Under the pieces are notes generated by a model. The model did not search any database, was not told the DNA's origin, and saw only the letters and a list, made by a program, of their open reading frames with translations. This document shows, piece after piece, positions 25,196 to 34,386 of a DNA stretch of 42,075 nucleotides (position 1 is the first letter of the stretch; every line of letters starts with the position of its first letter). Made by a program: the position numbers and the translations under genes. Source of the DNA: a virus. The DNA lies in IMG/VR virus record IMGVR_UViG_3300033145_003407, positions 1 through 42,075 of that record; one strand, 5' to 3'.

Positions 25196-28100
25196 TTACC
25201 AAGTATAATTCCCCGTTACATACATTGGCAGCGGATGGCCCCTCTTTGGATCAATAGTAGTTTTCCATCCCTGAGTGGTACCTTCTTCAAGAACCTTCTT
25301 TATCCGGTTATGGGCAAGTCGAGCTACCCAATCTTCTGAAGACTGAGCTTTTGCACTGATACCTGCTGGAGTAAGAAACGGCTCATGTTTAATTCTATCT
25401 TTGAAAACCTTAATGCGCTTAACGCCTTGTCTGCCAAGATCATCAACCACTCTACGGTTTATTTTTTGATGCTTTTTATATCTACCATAATTTTGGGCAA
25501 AGTGGTCTCCCTCAGAATTCTCAATATCCTCTTCTTTCTCATTATTATTATTAAAATACTCTACAGACGATAGTTGGGCAACATCATGTGGTGTATAATT
25601 ACTTGACCCCGGATCAATGATACGCGTTGTGTTAGTAATACCTCTTACAATAGTTTCAATATCCCTATTGTCTAATTTCCCATCATTTATTTCACTTATT
25701 TGATTAACAAGAAATTTTTGAGTTTCTTTCATGCCTTTATATTTAAGCATATCGTGAGCACTAGATGTTCCGGAAGAGATTTTATCCCCACTTTTTATTT
25801 TATCACCTCTCTTAACGAGAAGGTCGTTATTGGTATCAACATATCTTGTTTCTTCTTTTTCATTATTAGCAAGAACAACATCCCATCCACCAATAGAAGA
25901 TTTTGATACAGATTTTACAATACCATCCATACTGGCAAGCGTCGCCTTATCAGGAATGTTTTTGGTGAATCTCAATGTTCTGTCGAGAACATCAAATTTC
26001 GTTCCGGTAGCTTTCTTGCCGGCTTCAAGAGCACCGCCAGTGTGAAAAGCTTTCATAGCAAGGTTAAGCGATGGTTCAGTGAGTGTGTGTGCCGATATAA
26101 CACCTATATTATCGCCGATGTTATGCCTATTGCCCTCATAGTCAGTACCATACGACCAGCTGGAAAAACCATCCCCGGGGCTCGGATCTGTAAGCGGGGA
26201 TTGAATACGGATGTTTTTAACTTTATACTGATTTAATTTATTGATAACATCACTGGTTATTAATTCATTGCGTTTTGCCACAATCTTCCCGCCAGTATTC
26301 TTGGCATCCTGAGCAAGGTATCTATTCATAACAGCCTTTTTATCATCAATGTTGTATTCAAGACCTTCTGTATCAACCGGATCATCACTATAAATTCTTG
26401 TGTCGTAAATAGAATTCATTAAATCTTTTGTTAACCAGCCAGGTTTGAAAGAAGAAACGGATTTTTTAATGTTTCCGCCACGCGCACCATGGGCCGCCGC
26501 CCAATAATCGAACGTACTAAGCCCTTCTGAATACGATCTCTCTATAGGTATTGGTATTGGTTTGTCATTTGCATCAGTTACTATTCCAGGCATAAGTGTA
26601 ATCGCGGCAGTATTGCCGATACCTTTACCGGCTCCAGATTGAATTCCTATTCCGAGCATTGTTTTCTCACCATGTTTTTTCTCAAGAGCCTTCTGGCCTT
26701 TTTCTTTTGCTTGTGAATATGCTTTAATAACACTATCATTTCGACCTGGAATTACTTTAGCTTTTGCTTCCTGAAGAATTGGTTTTCTTATTGACTCATC
26801 AACAATAGTATCTGACACACCGAGAGTAAAGCCATACTGGGTAACATAATTATTTCCAACATCTTTTATTTTATCAGCAAGACCTATAGCAATTCTTCCA
26901 TTATGTTTTTTCGTTACTTTGTTTATCCACCCCTCAACATTGTTAGAATTTAATTCAACATCCCAATCCTGCATATCATCCGGAACCACTGAGTTTATCT
27001 CATGCATACCAAACGGCGCTTTCTTACCAGCGACGCCTACTGTGTCTGCATGGGTAAATTTATTATTATTAAATGCATACCGCGCCTCATCAATATTGTC
27101 AAATTTTAAGCCGATATCCTTTCCACCCTTACCTTTTGAGACGAGCCAGCTTCCAACAATCATATCCATCTGCGGAACGTTCAATACTGAATCGTAACCA
27201 GTTTTAAGCATGCTGGCAGATGGTTTCATTTTTTCAGCCTCTCTAAGGGCTTTTGGGCCGATAGGGGTATGTATCTGAAAAGTATCACCATCAAAATCGC
27301 CACCAAAGTTTTTACTTACCACAACGGCTGGAACTTCAATAGACCTACCTTCAGTCAATTTAGGTTTAAAAGCTGTCATATTCCATCGATGGAGTGTTGG
27401 GGCGCGATTCGCTATTACCAATCTCTCATCAGCTACTACTTGCCTGGCCCTCTCAAATATTGGACTTTTATCTTTTATATGCCTTTGAGCCTCAAGCGGT
27501 TTATACCCCCAACTCACCATTTTTTGCATTATAAACGGTTGAAATATTTGAGTGGCCATATCTTTTGGAATCCCAATTTCATCACCGCCAAGGTCTGGAT
27601 TAAGAATGATGGTTGACCTTCCAACCAAATCCTGTCTTCGTTCAAGAACTTTATCTTGAAAAAATCCCTCCTTGGTTTGTTTGGTTTTCCCGCCATCAAT
27701 TTGACTAATAAACCCTTTTTTATTTTTTACCCGATGTAGATATGATGTCGGCTCTGAAAGACCTGCAACAGCCCTCATATCATCATAAAGAGCACCTCTA
27801 ATTTCAGCAAGTTGTAAATTCTCAATATCTTTACTGCCAATTTCCTTTGTTTGTTTCTTAAGGTCTTTTAAAGCACTACTTGTCCTAGAAACTTGTTGAT
27901 AAAGATCATTTATATCAGAAAGGATAACCGTATTGTCGGTACCCATAGTAATAACAGGTCTGTATTTTGATGGTGTAACAAGGACGTTCGATATCATATA
28001 ATCAGTAGGTTTCATCTTATTTTCTTTTAATGATTTAAGATACCGAATCTTACGATGAATTTTGTTTAATTCTGACGGGTTGGTTATTCTCTCTGCCAAA

Positions 28101-31100
28101 ATTTCAGCATTAGAAAGTTCCTTATTAACATTTATTCTATCGAGAAGCATTTCTATGGCTGGGCTTCCTGATATTGAATTTTCAGTTCCAGGTTTGACAG
28201 TCTCGCCAGTAGTTTTGTTTACAAATTTTTTACCCGCTATCACTTCATTCATTTTGCTGACAGGCAGGTCTATCAATGCAGCAGCAGCAGGTGCTGTTAT
28301 TGGATTAAGAACTTTCTCAGAAAGTCCAAAATGAGTATAATGGTCACCAAACAATCCACCCGCTTTCACCGGGTCAAACAAACCCTCCTTCATCGGAGCA
28401 AGATCTTTTTTCCTATATGTTAAATCTGGTCGATTTAATTCCCCTCTTGATTTTTCAATTATTTCAGCATCGGTCATCGGTCTTAAGGCAAACGTTTTTC
28501 CTTTTTGCTCAACATCGATACCAGCCCCAGCCATCATAGCAAGCATTTTGTCCCAGACAAATGCTTTCTTTGGCGGAGGAAGGCTTTGGCCGGTCTCCAT
28601 AGCTTTCCAGTATTCGTCATTCTTCTGACCTTTAATCTCAAACATTTCACGGAGATTTTCATTGGCTCCACGGGCAAGCAAAGCCGACATTTCCATGCGG
28701 CCAAGATTTTTGCCACCAGACTTACCACCAGCAACCGGCTGTTCGTTAGCATCATACCCATCTTTGTATCGTGCAGAAAATTTGTGATCTACAACATGTT
28801 CAAGCTTTAATATATTTGAAATACCATTTGCAACTGGATTAAAGATCGGCTTGCCTGTTTCCGGATCAATCAAAATATCTTTATCAGAGAGGCCAACCTT
28901 TTTTAAATCAGCCATTATCTTTTTGGAATTATCTTCTCTGGAAAAATTATTAATCTTATATTGTTCACCTGTTTTTGTAGCTATTTTACCAGCAGCATTT
29001 TCCAAAAGTTGAGAAGTATTTATTCTATTAGAGACCCCAATTGGATTCATGGTAAGTTCTATATACTTATCAGTCTCTGGGTTATAGGGCATTTCATGAT
29101 CAGGAACTATTTTTGATATAATATGTTTGTTTCCATGCAGACCTGAAATTTTATCAGCAACTTTGAGCGGCTCTTCTGTTTTAACACTGACCACAACGCT
29201 ATTGCCAGACTTTTCAACATTGGTAATAGTACCAACGACATCTTTACCCCATTTGATAGCATTGTTTGACATGTCTCTTTTAAGCTGTTTATCAAGCCTG
29301 CCTAATGCAATATCATCGGCTGTTGGCGGTTTATGTTCCATGTGGGCAATTAACACATCATCCCGGCCAACCTTCTCATCGACTTTGATTACACCGTCTT
29401 TGTCGAGCTTCCTACTTTGTTTTGCATTAATTTCTTCCGGATAATATGCTTTAAATTTTTCTCTCGAGAAAACACCTTTAGAAGAACGCTTGGTTTTAAA
29501 ATCGTACATATGTTCAGATGTTAATTTTTTAGCGCCACTTTCCGACATAATTGCCGAATCTTCGTAGTTATACCCTTTATATGGAAGATAGGCAGTTCTC
29601 AGATTGGCTCCTATTGCAACCTGGCCATCTTTAGTAAAATTATTGTCGGCAAGCAAATCGCCCTTCTTTACCGAATCACCCTCTTTAACTACGGGAATAT
29701 TGTGTAAAAAACTTTCTGCATTTAAGGAGAAATTATTATAAAGCTGAATCCTGTGTTTATCACCTTTATTATCAGTAACTGTTATATTTTCAGAAGTAAT
29801 TTTTGTCACTTTCCCATTTGCTGGAGACTCAGGCAAAGCCATTGATTTTGCAAGCAACCCACCAATACTTTTTCCCTTTTCATCAATAATATTAAATAAT
29901 GGCTTTTCTCTGTTTTTTAGAGGAAGGGCTTGCTCTTGCATTTTTGAAGCTGTAAGGCCACGGTTCCCCTGAATAGAATTCAGAAAAGGAATTGAATTTG
30001 CAGAAGTGTCGAACAGGCCAACGGGACTTGAGATAATGGCATCAACTTTTGAAGCTGCTATTTCAGCAAGCCTACCTTTGTTAATAACCTTCACTTTTTT
30101 ACTTTTCGCTTTTGGTTTTTTGCCAGCCAAATTATATTCATCAGGAAACGCTATATTTTTATCCCATGTCTCAGTGGGTTTTAATAATAACTTCTCGCCG
30201 GTTGGCGTAATGTGTTTTGAATAAACATCAGGACCGACCTTTATTGTATCCATAGTGCTGTGTACTGTAACACCTACCCCAGAACCTTCAGGGGTATGTA
30301 ATGGATCAAAATATCCAGCTTCACTATTTGAAATCTGCCTAGTTTCATTAGTAATAGCATTTGATGTTCCTATACCACCTTCTCCCATGATGGTATATTT
30401 ATTACTATCTCCTATGATTGACATGACATTGGTTTGATTAGGAGGATTTGACAACTGGCTGTTGGTCACAACCCCAACAACGAATGGGTCGAAAACCTGG
30501 GAACTTATTGATTTATTAATGGTCTTATTTTTTTTGAGCTTATGTTTTATATTGCCAATAATTTTTTTACTATTTTTTATCAACTTTTCCCTGATATGGT
30601 CTTCAATATCATAAAACGATTTGAATACCAACGCTTCACGATCATCACCTTCAACTTTACCAGCATGAACATCTATTATTTTTTTTGAGGCATCAAGCAG
30701 AACATTCTTATTTACATTTTTGTAAGATTTGCCTAAAGTTATTTTGGTCGTTTCGGGATCAAGTCCAGTTTCAAAAAGTCTTTTTTTAATTTCTTCTCTA
30801 ATAGTTTCCGGCCCAGTTCCGGCGATTGGTTGCCGTCCGAATATTGCTTCATATAACTTGTTTTGGTCACGAGTCTCATGTTTATCATACGCTTTTGCAT
30901 TTGCTTCATATACCTGTTCACCCCAGCGCTCTATAAGCTCACTTCTCGTAACACCAACTGCCTTGAGAGCATTAATAAGAGGGATGTTCTTGCTTCCATA
31001 CCCCATAGTAAAAGTTTTGCGCTCAGGAACAAAATTAATTTTGAAATTATTATTAAACCCTCTGTCAAAATCAATTGTCTTATCCACATTAAAGAATGAG

Positions 31101-31534
31101 CTAATTTCACCATTCGCCTGTTGCTTCGTATATACACCTGGTTTTAAACGTGATTGTTTTGTAAATTGATATTCATTACCTTTTACCAGATAAGTTCCAC
31201 GATCAGTAATTTTTGGGATGGTTGCAACTTTTATATTAGGAACGCTGTCGATTGTTTTGCCAGTATTTTTATCAATTATAGAAAGATCAGCCCTCAAATC
31301 ATTTGCCCATACCCTACCTTTGTTTCTGACCGTTTTTTGTGCTGACACATCGCTGTTATCATATTTTTTATCAACCCAGACTTTATTTACTTTCAGCTTC
31401 ACATCATCATCTTCTACCGATTGAAGGATTTTTTTTATCGTATCAGATATAGTAACATTCATGAGAGTATTATTTCTCGCATCTGCCTCCATTTCTGACA
31501 ATTTATGAAGAACATTCTGTTCTTTTGTCGGCAT
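25196..31534 (-). CDS. Single-chain multisubunit-type RNA polymerase (beta-beta' fusion)
   Basis: A 2112-residue polymerase from ATG 31532-31534, with AAGG 9 bases upstream (a TTG lies 9 bases earlier). Beta-like motifs come first: FDPLHTPEGSGVGV (near 415), YKGYNYEDSAIMSE, GLHGNKHIISKIVP, MNPIGVSNRINTSQLLE and GKNLGRMEMSALLARGA. Beta'-like motifs follow: LVGRSTIILNPDLGGDEIG, VIANRAPTLHRWNMTAFKP, the catalytic GGDFDGDTFQIH (Asp near 1413, 1415, 1417), HGARGGNIKKS (trigger-loop region) and EPSLNLAMKAFHTGG. E. coli beta plus beta' total about 2750 residues, so this is a reduced version in one chain. It probably transcribes phage genes with a phage promoter factor not visible here; no alpha, omega or sigma gene was seen. 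Confidence 0.92.
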   Translation of the reverse strand: MPTKEQNVLHKLSEMEADARNNTLMNVTISDTIKKILQSVEDDDVKLKVNKVWVDKKYDNSDVSAQKTVRNKGRVWANDLRADLSIIDKNTGKTIDSVPNIKVATIPKITDRGTYLVKGNEYQFTKQSRLKPGVYTKQQANGEISSFFNVDKTIDFDRGFNNNFKINFVPERKTFTMGYGSKNIPLINALKAVGVTRSELIERWGEQVYEANAKAYDKHETRDQNKLYEAIFGRQPIAGTGPETIREEIKKRLFETGLDPETTKITLGKSYKNVNKNVLLDASKKIIDVHAGKVEGDDREALVFKSFYDIEDHIREKLIKNSKKIIGNIKHKLKKNKTINKSISSQVFDPFVVGVVTNSQLSNPPNQTNVMSIIGDSNKYTIMGEGGIGTSNAITNETRQISNSEAGYFDPLHTPEGSGVGVTVHSTMDTIKVGPDVYSKHITPTGEKLLLKPTETWDKNIAFPDEYNLAGKKPKAKSKKVKVINKGRLAEIAASKVDAIISSPVGLFDTSANSIPFLNSIQGNRGLTASKMQEQALPLKNREKPLFNIIDEKGKSIGGLLAKSMALPESPANGKVTKITSENITVTDNKGDKHRIQLYNNFSLNAESFLHNIPVVKEGDSVKKGDLLADNNFTKDGQVAIGANLRTAYLPYKGYNYEDSAIMSESGAKKLTSEHMYDFKTKRSSKGVFSREKFKAYYPEEINAKQSRKLDKDGVIKVDEKVGRDDVLIAHMEHKPPTADDIALGRLDKQLKRDMSNNAIKWGKDVVGTITNVEKSGNSVVVSVKTEEPLKVADKISGLHGNKHIISKIVPDHEMPYNPETDKYIELTMNPIGVSNRINTSQLLENAAGKIATKTGEQYKINNFSREDNSKKIMADLKKVGLSDKDILIDPETGKPIFNPVANGISNILKLEHVVDHKFSARYKDGYDANEQPVAGGKSGGKNLGRMEMSALLARGANENLREMFEIKGQKNDEYWKAMETGQSLPPPKKAFVWDKMLAMMAGAGIDVEQKGKTFALRPMTDAEIIEKSRGELNRPDLTYRKKDLAPMKEGLFDPVKAGGLFGDHYTHFGLSEKVLNPITAPAAAALIDLPVSKMNEVIAGKKFVNKTTGETVKPGTENSISGSPAIEMLLDRINVNKELSNAEILAERITNPSELNKIHRKIRYLKSLKENKMKPTDYMISNVLVTPSKYRPVITMGTDNTVILSDINDLYQQVSRTSSALKDLKKQTKEIGSKDIENLQLAEIRGALYDDMRAVAGLSEPTSYLHRVKNKKGFISQIDGGKTKQTKEGFFQDKVLERRQDLVGRSTIILNPDLGGDEIGIPKDMATQIFQPFIMQKMVSWGYKPLEAQRHIKDKSPIFERARQVVADERLVIANRAPTLHRWNMTAFKPKLTEGRSIEVPAVVVSKNFGGDFDGDTFQIHTPIGPKALREAEKMKPSASMLKTGYDSVLNVPQMDMIVGSWLVSKGKGGKDIGLKFDNIDEARYAFNNNKFTHADTVGVAGKKAPFGMHEINSVVPDDMQDWDVELNSNNVEGWINKVTKKHNGRIAIGLADKIKDVGNNYVTQYGFTLGVSDTIVDESIRKPILQEAKAKVIPGRNDSVIKAYSQAKEKGQKALEKKHGEKTMLGIGIQSGAGKGIGNTAAITLMPGIVTDANDKPIPIPIERSYSEGLSTFDYWAAAHGARGGNIKKSVSSFKPGWLTKDLMNSIYDTRIYSDDPVDTEGLEYNIDDKKAVMNRYLAQDAKNTGGKIVAKRNELITSDVINKLNQYKVKNIRIQSPLTDPSPGDGFSSWSYGTDYEGNRHNIGDNIGVISAHTLTEPSLNLAMKAFHTGGALEAGKKATGTKFDVLDRTLRFTKNIPDKATLASMDGIVKSVSKSSIGGWDVVLANNEKEETRYVDTNNDLLVKRGDKIKSGDKISSGTSSAHDMLKYKGMKETQKFLVNQISEINDGKLDNRDIETIVRGITNTTRIIDPGSSNYTPHDVAQLSSVEYFNNNNEKEEDIENSEGDHFAQNYGRYKKHQKINRRVVDDLGRQGVKRIKVFKDRIKHEPFLTPAGISAKAQSSEDWVARLAHNRIKKVLEEGTTQGWKTTIDPKRGHPLPMYVTGNYTW

Positions 31535-31624
31535 TGACAGCAACCTTGGTTAGAAAAACTAAAATGAGGGTATATAAATAATATAGCATTAATGTATAGT
31601 TATAGCAAACATGCAATGTGATTA

Positions 31625-31653
31625 TTGAGAAAAATCTGATATAACAATTATAG
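31625..31653 (+). promoter_or_regulatory. Possible sigma70-like promoter before the early plus-strand genes
   Basis: TTGAGA (31625-31630) and TTATAG (31648-31653) are spaced by 17 bases in the 176-base gap between the divergent polymerase gene and the gene at 31711. The region is very AT-rich, so a chance match is likely enough to keep confidence low. Confidence 0.3.
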
Positions 31654-31710
31654 AAAGGTTTATTTCCCAATTAACGATTTCCATTAACCCTTTTCATAGA
31701 AGGAGATTAT

Positions 31711-32301
31711 ATGAAATGTTTTTCGTTCGTCCATGGCCAACTTCACGAGGGTATGCAAGTTTCTACCCAAGGTGGCCTGCATGTTTTCTTAGGGCAAGTA
31801 GGAAGCAACCATGGGGACAAATGCAAAGCCTGTAGATTGGAGCTTAGCAAGGACGAACCACCTCCTGTTGAAGATAATATCTTAAAAGAAGCGTTTGCGA
31901 ACATTTCATCACGCAGCGAAAGGTATGTACTTATGCATACAGAGCATCAAACCAATTCGGTGCTGTTAAGGATTAATACATCCTGTGCTGATCCAAACCG
32001 GCCCGTTAAAGGTAAATGGTTTCAGATATTTGGGAAATTAAATATAATTGAATTTGGCAAAGGTCCAGGGTATATAGATTCAGTAATCGTACTCAAAAGC
32101 GGATGTTCAGTCATCGTTACTGAAGAGGGCGGAAACAAATTTATAGTAGCCAATTATAAAGGCTCAATGGTCCGTGCAGTTGTTGAACAGCAAGTGTGGT
32201 TTGAAGACCGGAGAAAAAGCAGAAGGCCTCGTAATGAGCGCAGACCCGAAGCGACAAGCGAGGAAGATATTATAAAAGATGAGGCAGTTTTAGCTGACTA
32301 G
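31711..32301 (+). CDS. Hypothetical protein with Cys/His-containing N-terminus
   Basis: A 196-residue protein with an excellent AGGAG site before ATG 31711. The N-terminal 50 residues have Cys3, several His residues and HGDKCKACRLEL, which together could bind zinc. The middle is beta-rich (YVLMHTEHQTNSVLLRI, then IIEFGKGPGYIDSVIVLKSG and CSVIVTEEGGNKFIVANYKG), and the C-terminus is strongly basic then acidic (RRKSRRPRNERRPEA). It opens the rightward gene set divergently from the RNA polymerase and is followed by a terminator. Function unknown. Confidence 0.5.
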   Translation: MKCFSFVHGQLHEGMQVSTQGGLHVFLGQVGSNHGDKCKACRLELSKDEPPPVEDNILKEAFANISSRSERYVLMHTEHQTNSVLLRINTSCADPNRPVKGKWFQIFGKLNIIEFGKGPGYIDSVIVLKSGCSVIVTEEGGNKFIVANYKGSMVRAVVEQQVWFEDRRKSRRPRNERRPEATSEEDIIKDEAVLAD

Positions 32302-32331
32302 CAACTGAATCTATGATGGAAAGGGGGTATC

Positions 32332-32367
32332 ATGCTATCACTGTTTTTTTTGAGGGTAAGATGGTAA
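32332..32367 (+). other. Possible 11-residue leader peptide frame
   Basis: A tiny open frame, MLSLFFLRVRW and stop, preceded by AAAGGGGG at leader-like spacing, lies between the gene ending at 32301 and the terminator at 32379. The spacing resembles a leader peptide before an attenuator. It may equally be chance; there is no amino-acid bias that names a regulator. Confidence 0.2.
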
Positions 32368-32378
32368 TGTCTACATCA

Positions 32379-32406
32379 GGGGGTTTGTTAAAAACCCCCT
32401 TTTTTT
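32379..32406 (+). terminator. Strong rho-independent terminator
   Basis: GGGGGTTT (32379-32386) pairs with AAACCCCC (32392-32399) around a 5-base loop and is followed directly by seven T. It ends the transcript of the gene at 31711 and isolates the next operon beginning at 32422, which would need its own promoter or regulated read-through. Confidence 0.85.
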
Positions 32407-32421
32407 ATCTACGGAGGTGGT

Positions 32422-32784
32422 ATGGAATTATTTAAATATGCTGAAAAAATGTATAATCCAGCAGTCATATTACAATCAATACTTAGCCTTAAACAAGGAG
32501 AATGGAAAGCAGTATATGCCATAGCTCAGGTTCTTGCGAAAAAATTGTCACAGAAGCTTGAAATACCGCTCAATGTTACATTTCTTGATCTTCTTGATAA
32601 AGAAACCAAATGCCCGGGAAACAGAAATGGAGAACATGAGCTTGCTCCCTCTGAGCTTCTTGATGAAGAGATAAAACCTAAATGTTATATGTGCATTCAC
32701 TGTTTACAAAAATTCAATAGAGCAAATTTTGACGTAACAACGTCTAAAATAAAAACAACCTTTTTTTCAAAGGATAAAAAATAA
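32422..32784 (+). CDS. Small hypothetical protein with C-terminal zinc-type motif
   Basis: A 120-residue protein with GGAGGTGGT directly before ATG 32422. The N-terminal 60 residues are helical (MELFKYAEKMYNPAVILQSI). The second half contains TKCPGNRNGEHELAP and KCYMCIHCLQKF, giving Cys/His spacing suited to a treble-clef or zinc-ribbon site. It is the first gene of a tight set of four (to 33798). Function unknown; nucleic-acid binding is possible. Confidence 0.5.
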   Translation: MELFKYAEKMYNPAVILQSILSLKQGEWKAVYAIAQVLAKKLSQKLEIPLNVTFLDLLDKETKCPGNRNGEHELAPSELLDEEIKPKCYMCIHCLQKFNRANFDVTTSKIKTTFFSKDKK

Positions 32785-33072
32785 ATGTCGACAATCGCAA
32801 TAGTATTATATGACAATAAGGCTAATGATGAACAAATGGATATGGTAGAGATCTTGATAAACAAAATAGTTCCTAAAATAAATAAAGCTCTTGGAATTAT
32901 TTTAACCATTGAATTCATTACTGACTTGTCATTAACATCTGCTGATAAATGTGACCATGTATTTGTTCTTAAAGGAAATAAAGTATCATGCACCTTATGC
33001 CCGAAAGAATTCGAAGTGCGTGCACAATTGTCAGAAGAAAAAAAGACGGTAGATGATGTCAGTGTTAACTAA
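32785..33072 (+). CDS. Small hypothetical protein with Cys-x2-Cys knuckle
   Basis: A 95-residue protein whose ATG follows the previous stop with no gap (TAAATG), so reinitiation is likely. It contains DKCDHVFVLKGNKVSCTLCP, a C-x2-H ... C-x2-C arrangement like that in its upstream neighbour and typical of a small zinc knuckle. The rest is a short alpha/beta segment. No family recognised. It overlaps the next gene by 20 bases. Confidence 0.5.
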   Translation: MSTIAIVLYDNKANDEQMDMVEILINKIVPKINKALGIILTIEFITDLSLTSADKCDHVFVLKGNKVSCTLCPKEFEVRAQLSEEKKTVDDVSVN

Positions 33073-33265
33073 TTCTGAAGCATTAAGATGGTGTAAGCGC
33101 CACCAGGCTGTAATTCAATTTTACAATTGGCGGCAATATCATCCAACCTGCAAAGATATTCCTGATGGTACAATTTGTCGAATCAAAATTAAAAATAAAA
33201 CAGCATATGGAAGAACTCTTCTTAAATGTATTAAATCATACCTCGAACAAGGAGGAGATGGATGA
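33053..33265 (+). CDS. Small hypothetical protein
   Basis: A 70-residue basic protein, MMSVLTNSEALRWCKRHQAV onward, overlapping both neighbours (20 bases upstream, ATGA downstream). The ribosome site is weak, which fits coupled translation. It has three Cys and several aromatic residues (FYNWRQYHPTC), but no clear motif. Tight packing between two better supported genes is the main evidence that it is real. Confidence 0.45.
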   Translation: MMSVLTNSEALRWCKRHQAVIQFYNWRQYHPTCKDIPDGTICRIKIKNKTAYGRTLLKCIKSYLEQGGDG

Positions 33266-33798
33266 GCTGTTATATAATTGATATTGAAGCAGATGGCCCC
33301 ATACCTGGGGATTATAGTATGATAGAGATCGGTGCTATTAAGCTGACAGAGAATCTCGATAATACTTTCTACCTTGATATAAAACCAATGACAAATAAAT
33401 TCAGTATACCAGCTCTAGCTTCCATTGGGAAAACAAGGGAAGAGACTTGCAATTTCCATCACGAACCTGATGCAGCAATATTTTTATTCAAAGAATGGGT
33501 TCAAGGAAATAACAAAGAAGGAACCAGGCCGATGTTCTTTTCCGATAACAACGGTTTTGATTTCATGTTTACCCACTGGTATTTTATGCATTTCCTTGGC
33601 GTAGACCCATTCGGATGGACTTCAAGAAATCTGCAGGATATTTTCAGGGGTATGAAAATGGATATGAATAACAGAGGTTTCAAAAAGATGCGCGAGACGA
33701 AGCATACACACAACCCCGTTGACGATTCTCTCGGTAATGCTGAGGCATTGTTAAAAATGATAAAAGATATGGGGCTTAAAGGAATTGAGATAGAATAA
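33262..33798 (+). CDS. DEDDh-type 3'-5' exonuclease
   Basis: A 178-residue exonuclease with GGAGG before ATG 33262. The DEDDh residues are in place: IDIEADGP (Asp and Glu, residues 7-11), FFSDNNGFDFMFTHW (motif II Asp) and THNPVDDSLGNAEAL (His and final Asp of motif III). Relatives are DnaQ-like proofreading nucleases, oligoribonuclease and RNase T. The enzyme would remove nucleotides from 3' ends in DNA or RNA using two metal ions. Context with small zinc proteins and the replication genes suggests a role in nucleic-acid processing during infection. Confidence 0.8.
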   Translation: MSCYIIDIEADGPIPGDYSMIEIGAIKLTENLDNTFYLDIKPMTNKFSIPALASIGKTREETCNFHHEPDAAIFLFKEWVQGNNKEGTRPMFFSDNNGFDFMFTHWYFMHFLGVDPFGWTSRNLQDIFRGMKMDMNNRGFKKMRETKHTHNPVDDSLGNAEALLKMIKDMGLKGIEIE

Positions 33799-33820
33799 TA
33801 CCACCATATATGGTATACCA
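33798..33820. promoter_or_regulatory. Overlapping palindromes, possible operator
   Basis: ACCATATATGGT (33803-33814) and TGGTATACCA (33811-33820) are two perfect palindromes sharing the half-site TGGT, and ATACCA at 33798 adds another half-site. They lie just after the exonuclease stop in a 210-base gap. Such interlocked half-sites fit a dimeric repressor site. Confidence 0.35.
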
Positions 33821-33937
33821 ATATGTTGTGGAAAAAATGACCCTGAGACACAACCAGTGGTAATCAAAGCGTTTAAGTTGATACAAATAGTGTTAAAAAT
33901 AATCTTCTTTTGTAAACATGGATACTACATTTATTTA

Positions 33938-33964
33938 TTGACTTTTGTCTTGCCACACTTTAAT
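33938..33964 (+). promoter_or_regulatory. Possible promoter before the gene at 34009
   Basis: TTGACT (33938-33943) and TTTAAT (33959-33964) resemble -35 and -10 boxes, but with a short 15-base spacer. The following gene stands alone between this gap and a terminator, so it must have a promoter nearby. Confidence 0.25.
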
Positions 33965-34008
33965 TTGTTTAATACATTCAATTTCAAAATTTATAAGAAG
34001 GGTGGCTC

Positions 34009-34296
34009 ATGAGCGATCAAGTAGGGCAGGCAGTATATTCTCATGTGATGTCAAACGGAGTTCAGTTAGACATCAGAGAGGTACCCGGTTTTGGCAATCG
34101 TTCCGAAGTCGGGTTTTTTATTAAGGAGCAATGTGTCGGCACATTTGTGATCGATAAAAAGCGTGGTGGCGGTATTGATGTCAAACCAACCATGATGAGG
34201 CAGCAAAGAGTTGGAGCGAATGAAGGCGATGATACACAGGAGCCGGAAGAACCAACAAACAGCCCAAGTCTTAATGACGTAGTTACTGATAAGTAG
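34009..34296 (+). CDS. Small hypothetical protein
   Basis: A 95-residue protein behind AGGGTGGCT, the same leader sequence as at 8847. The first 65 residues look like a compact beta domain (VQLDIREVPGFGNRSEVGFF, then CVGTFVIDKKRGGGIDV). The last 30 are acidic and probably disordered (EGDDTQEPEEPTNSP). It has its own gap upstream and a strong terminator downstream, so it is a single-gene unit, perhaps expressed at high level. Function unknown. Confidence 0.5.
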   Translation: MSDQVGQAVYSHVMSNGVQLDIREVPGFGNRSEVGFFIKEQCVGTFVIDKKRGGGIDVKPTMMRQQRVGANEGDDTQEPEEPTNSPSLNDVVTDK

Positions 34297-34300
34297 ATAA

Positions 34301-34342
34301 AAAAAAGAAGCTCTTGTCTTCCCGGACAAGGGCTTCTTTTTT
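34301..34342. terminator. Bidirectional rho-independent terminator
   Basis: A long stem: AAAAAAGAAGC (34301-34311) and CTTGTC (34313-34318) pair with GACAAG (34325-34330) and GCTTCTTTTTT (34332-34342), with only a T-G wobble between the two blocks. T-runs flank it on both strands. Confidence 0.85.
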
Positions 34343-34386
34343 GTTTAGAAACCTTTTTCCCACTAAAAAGGAGGACCCCTTCTCTT

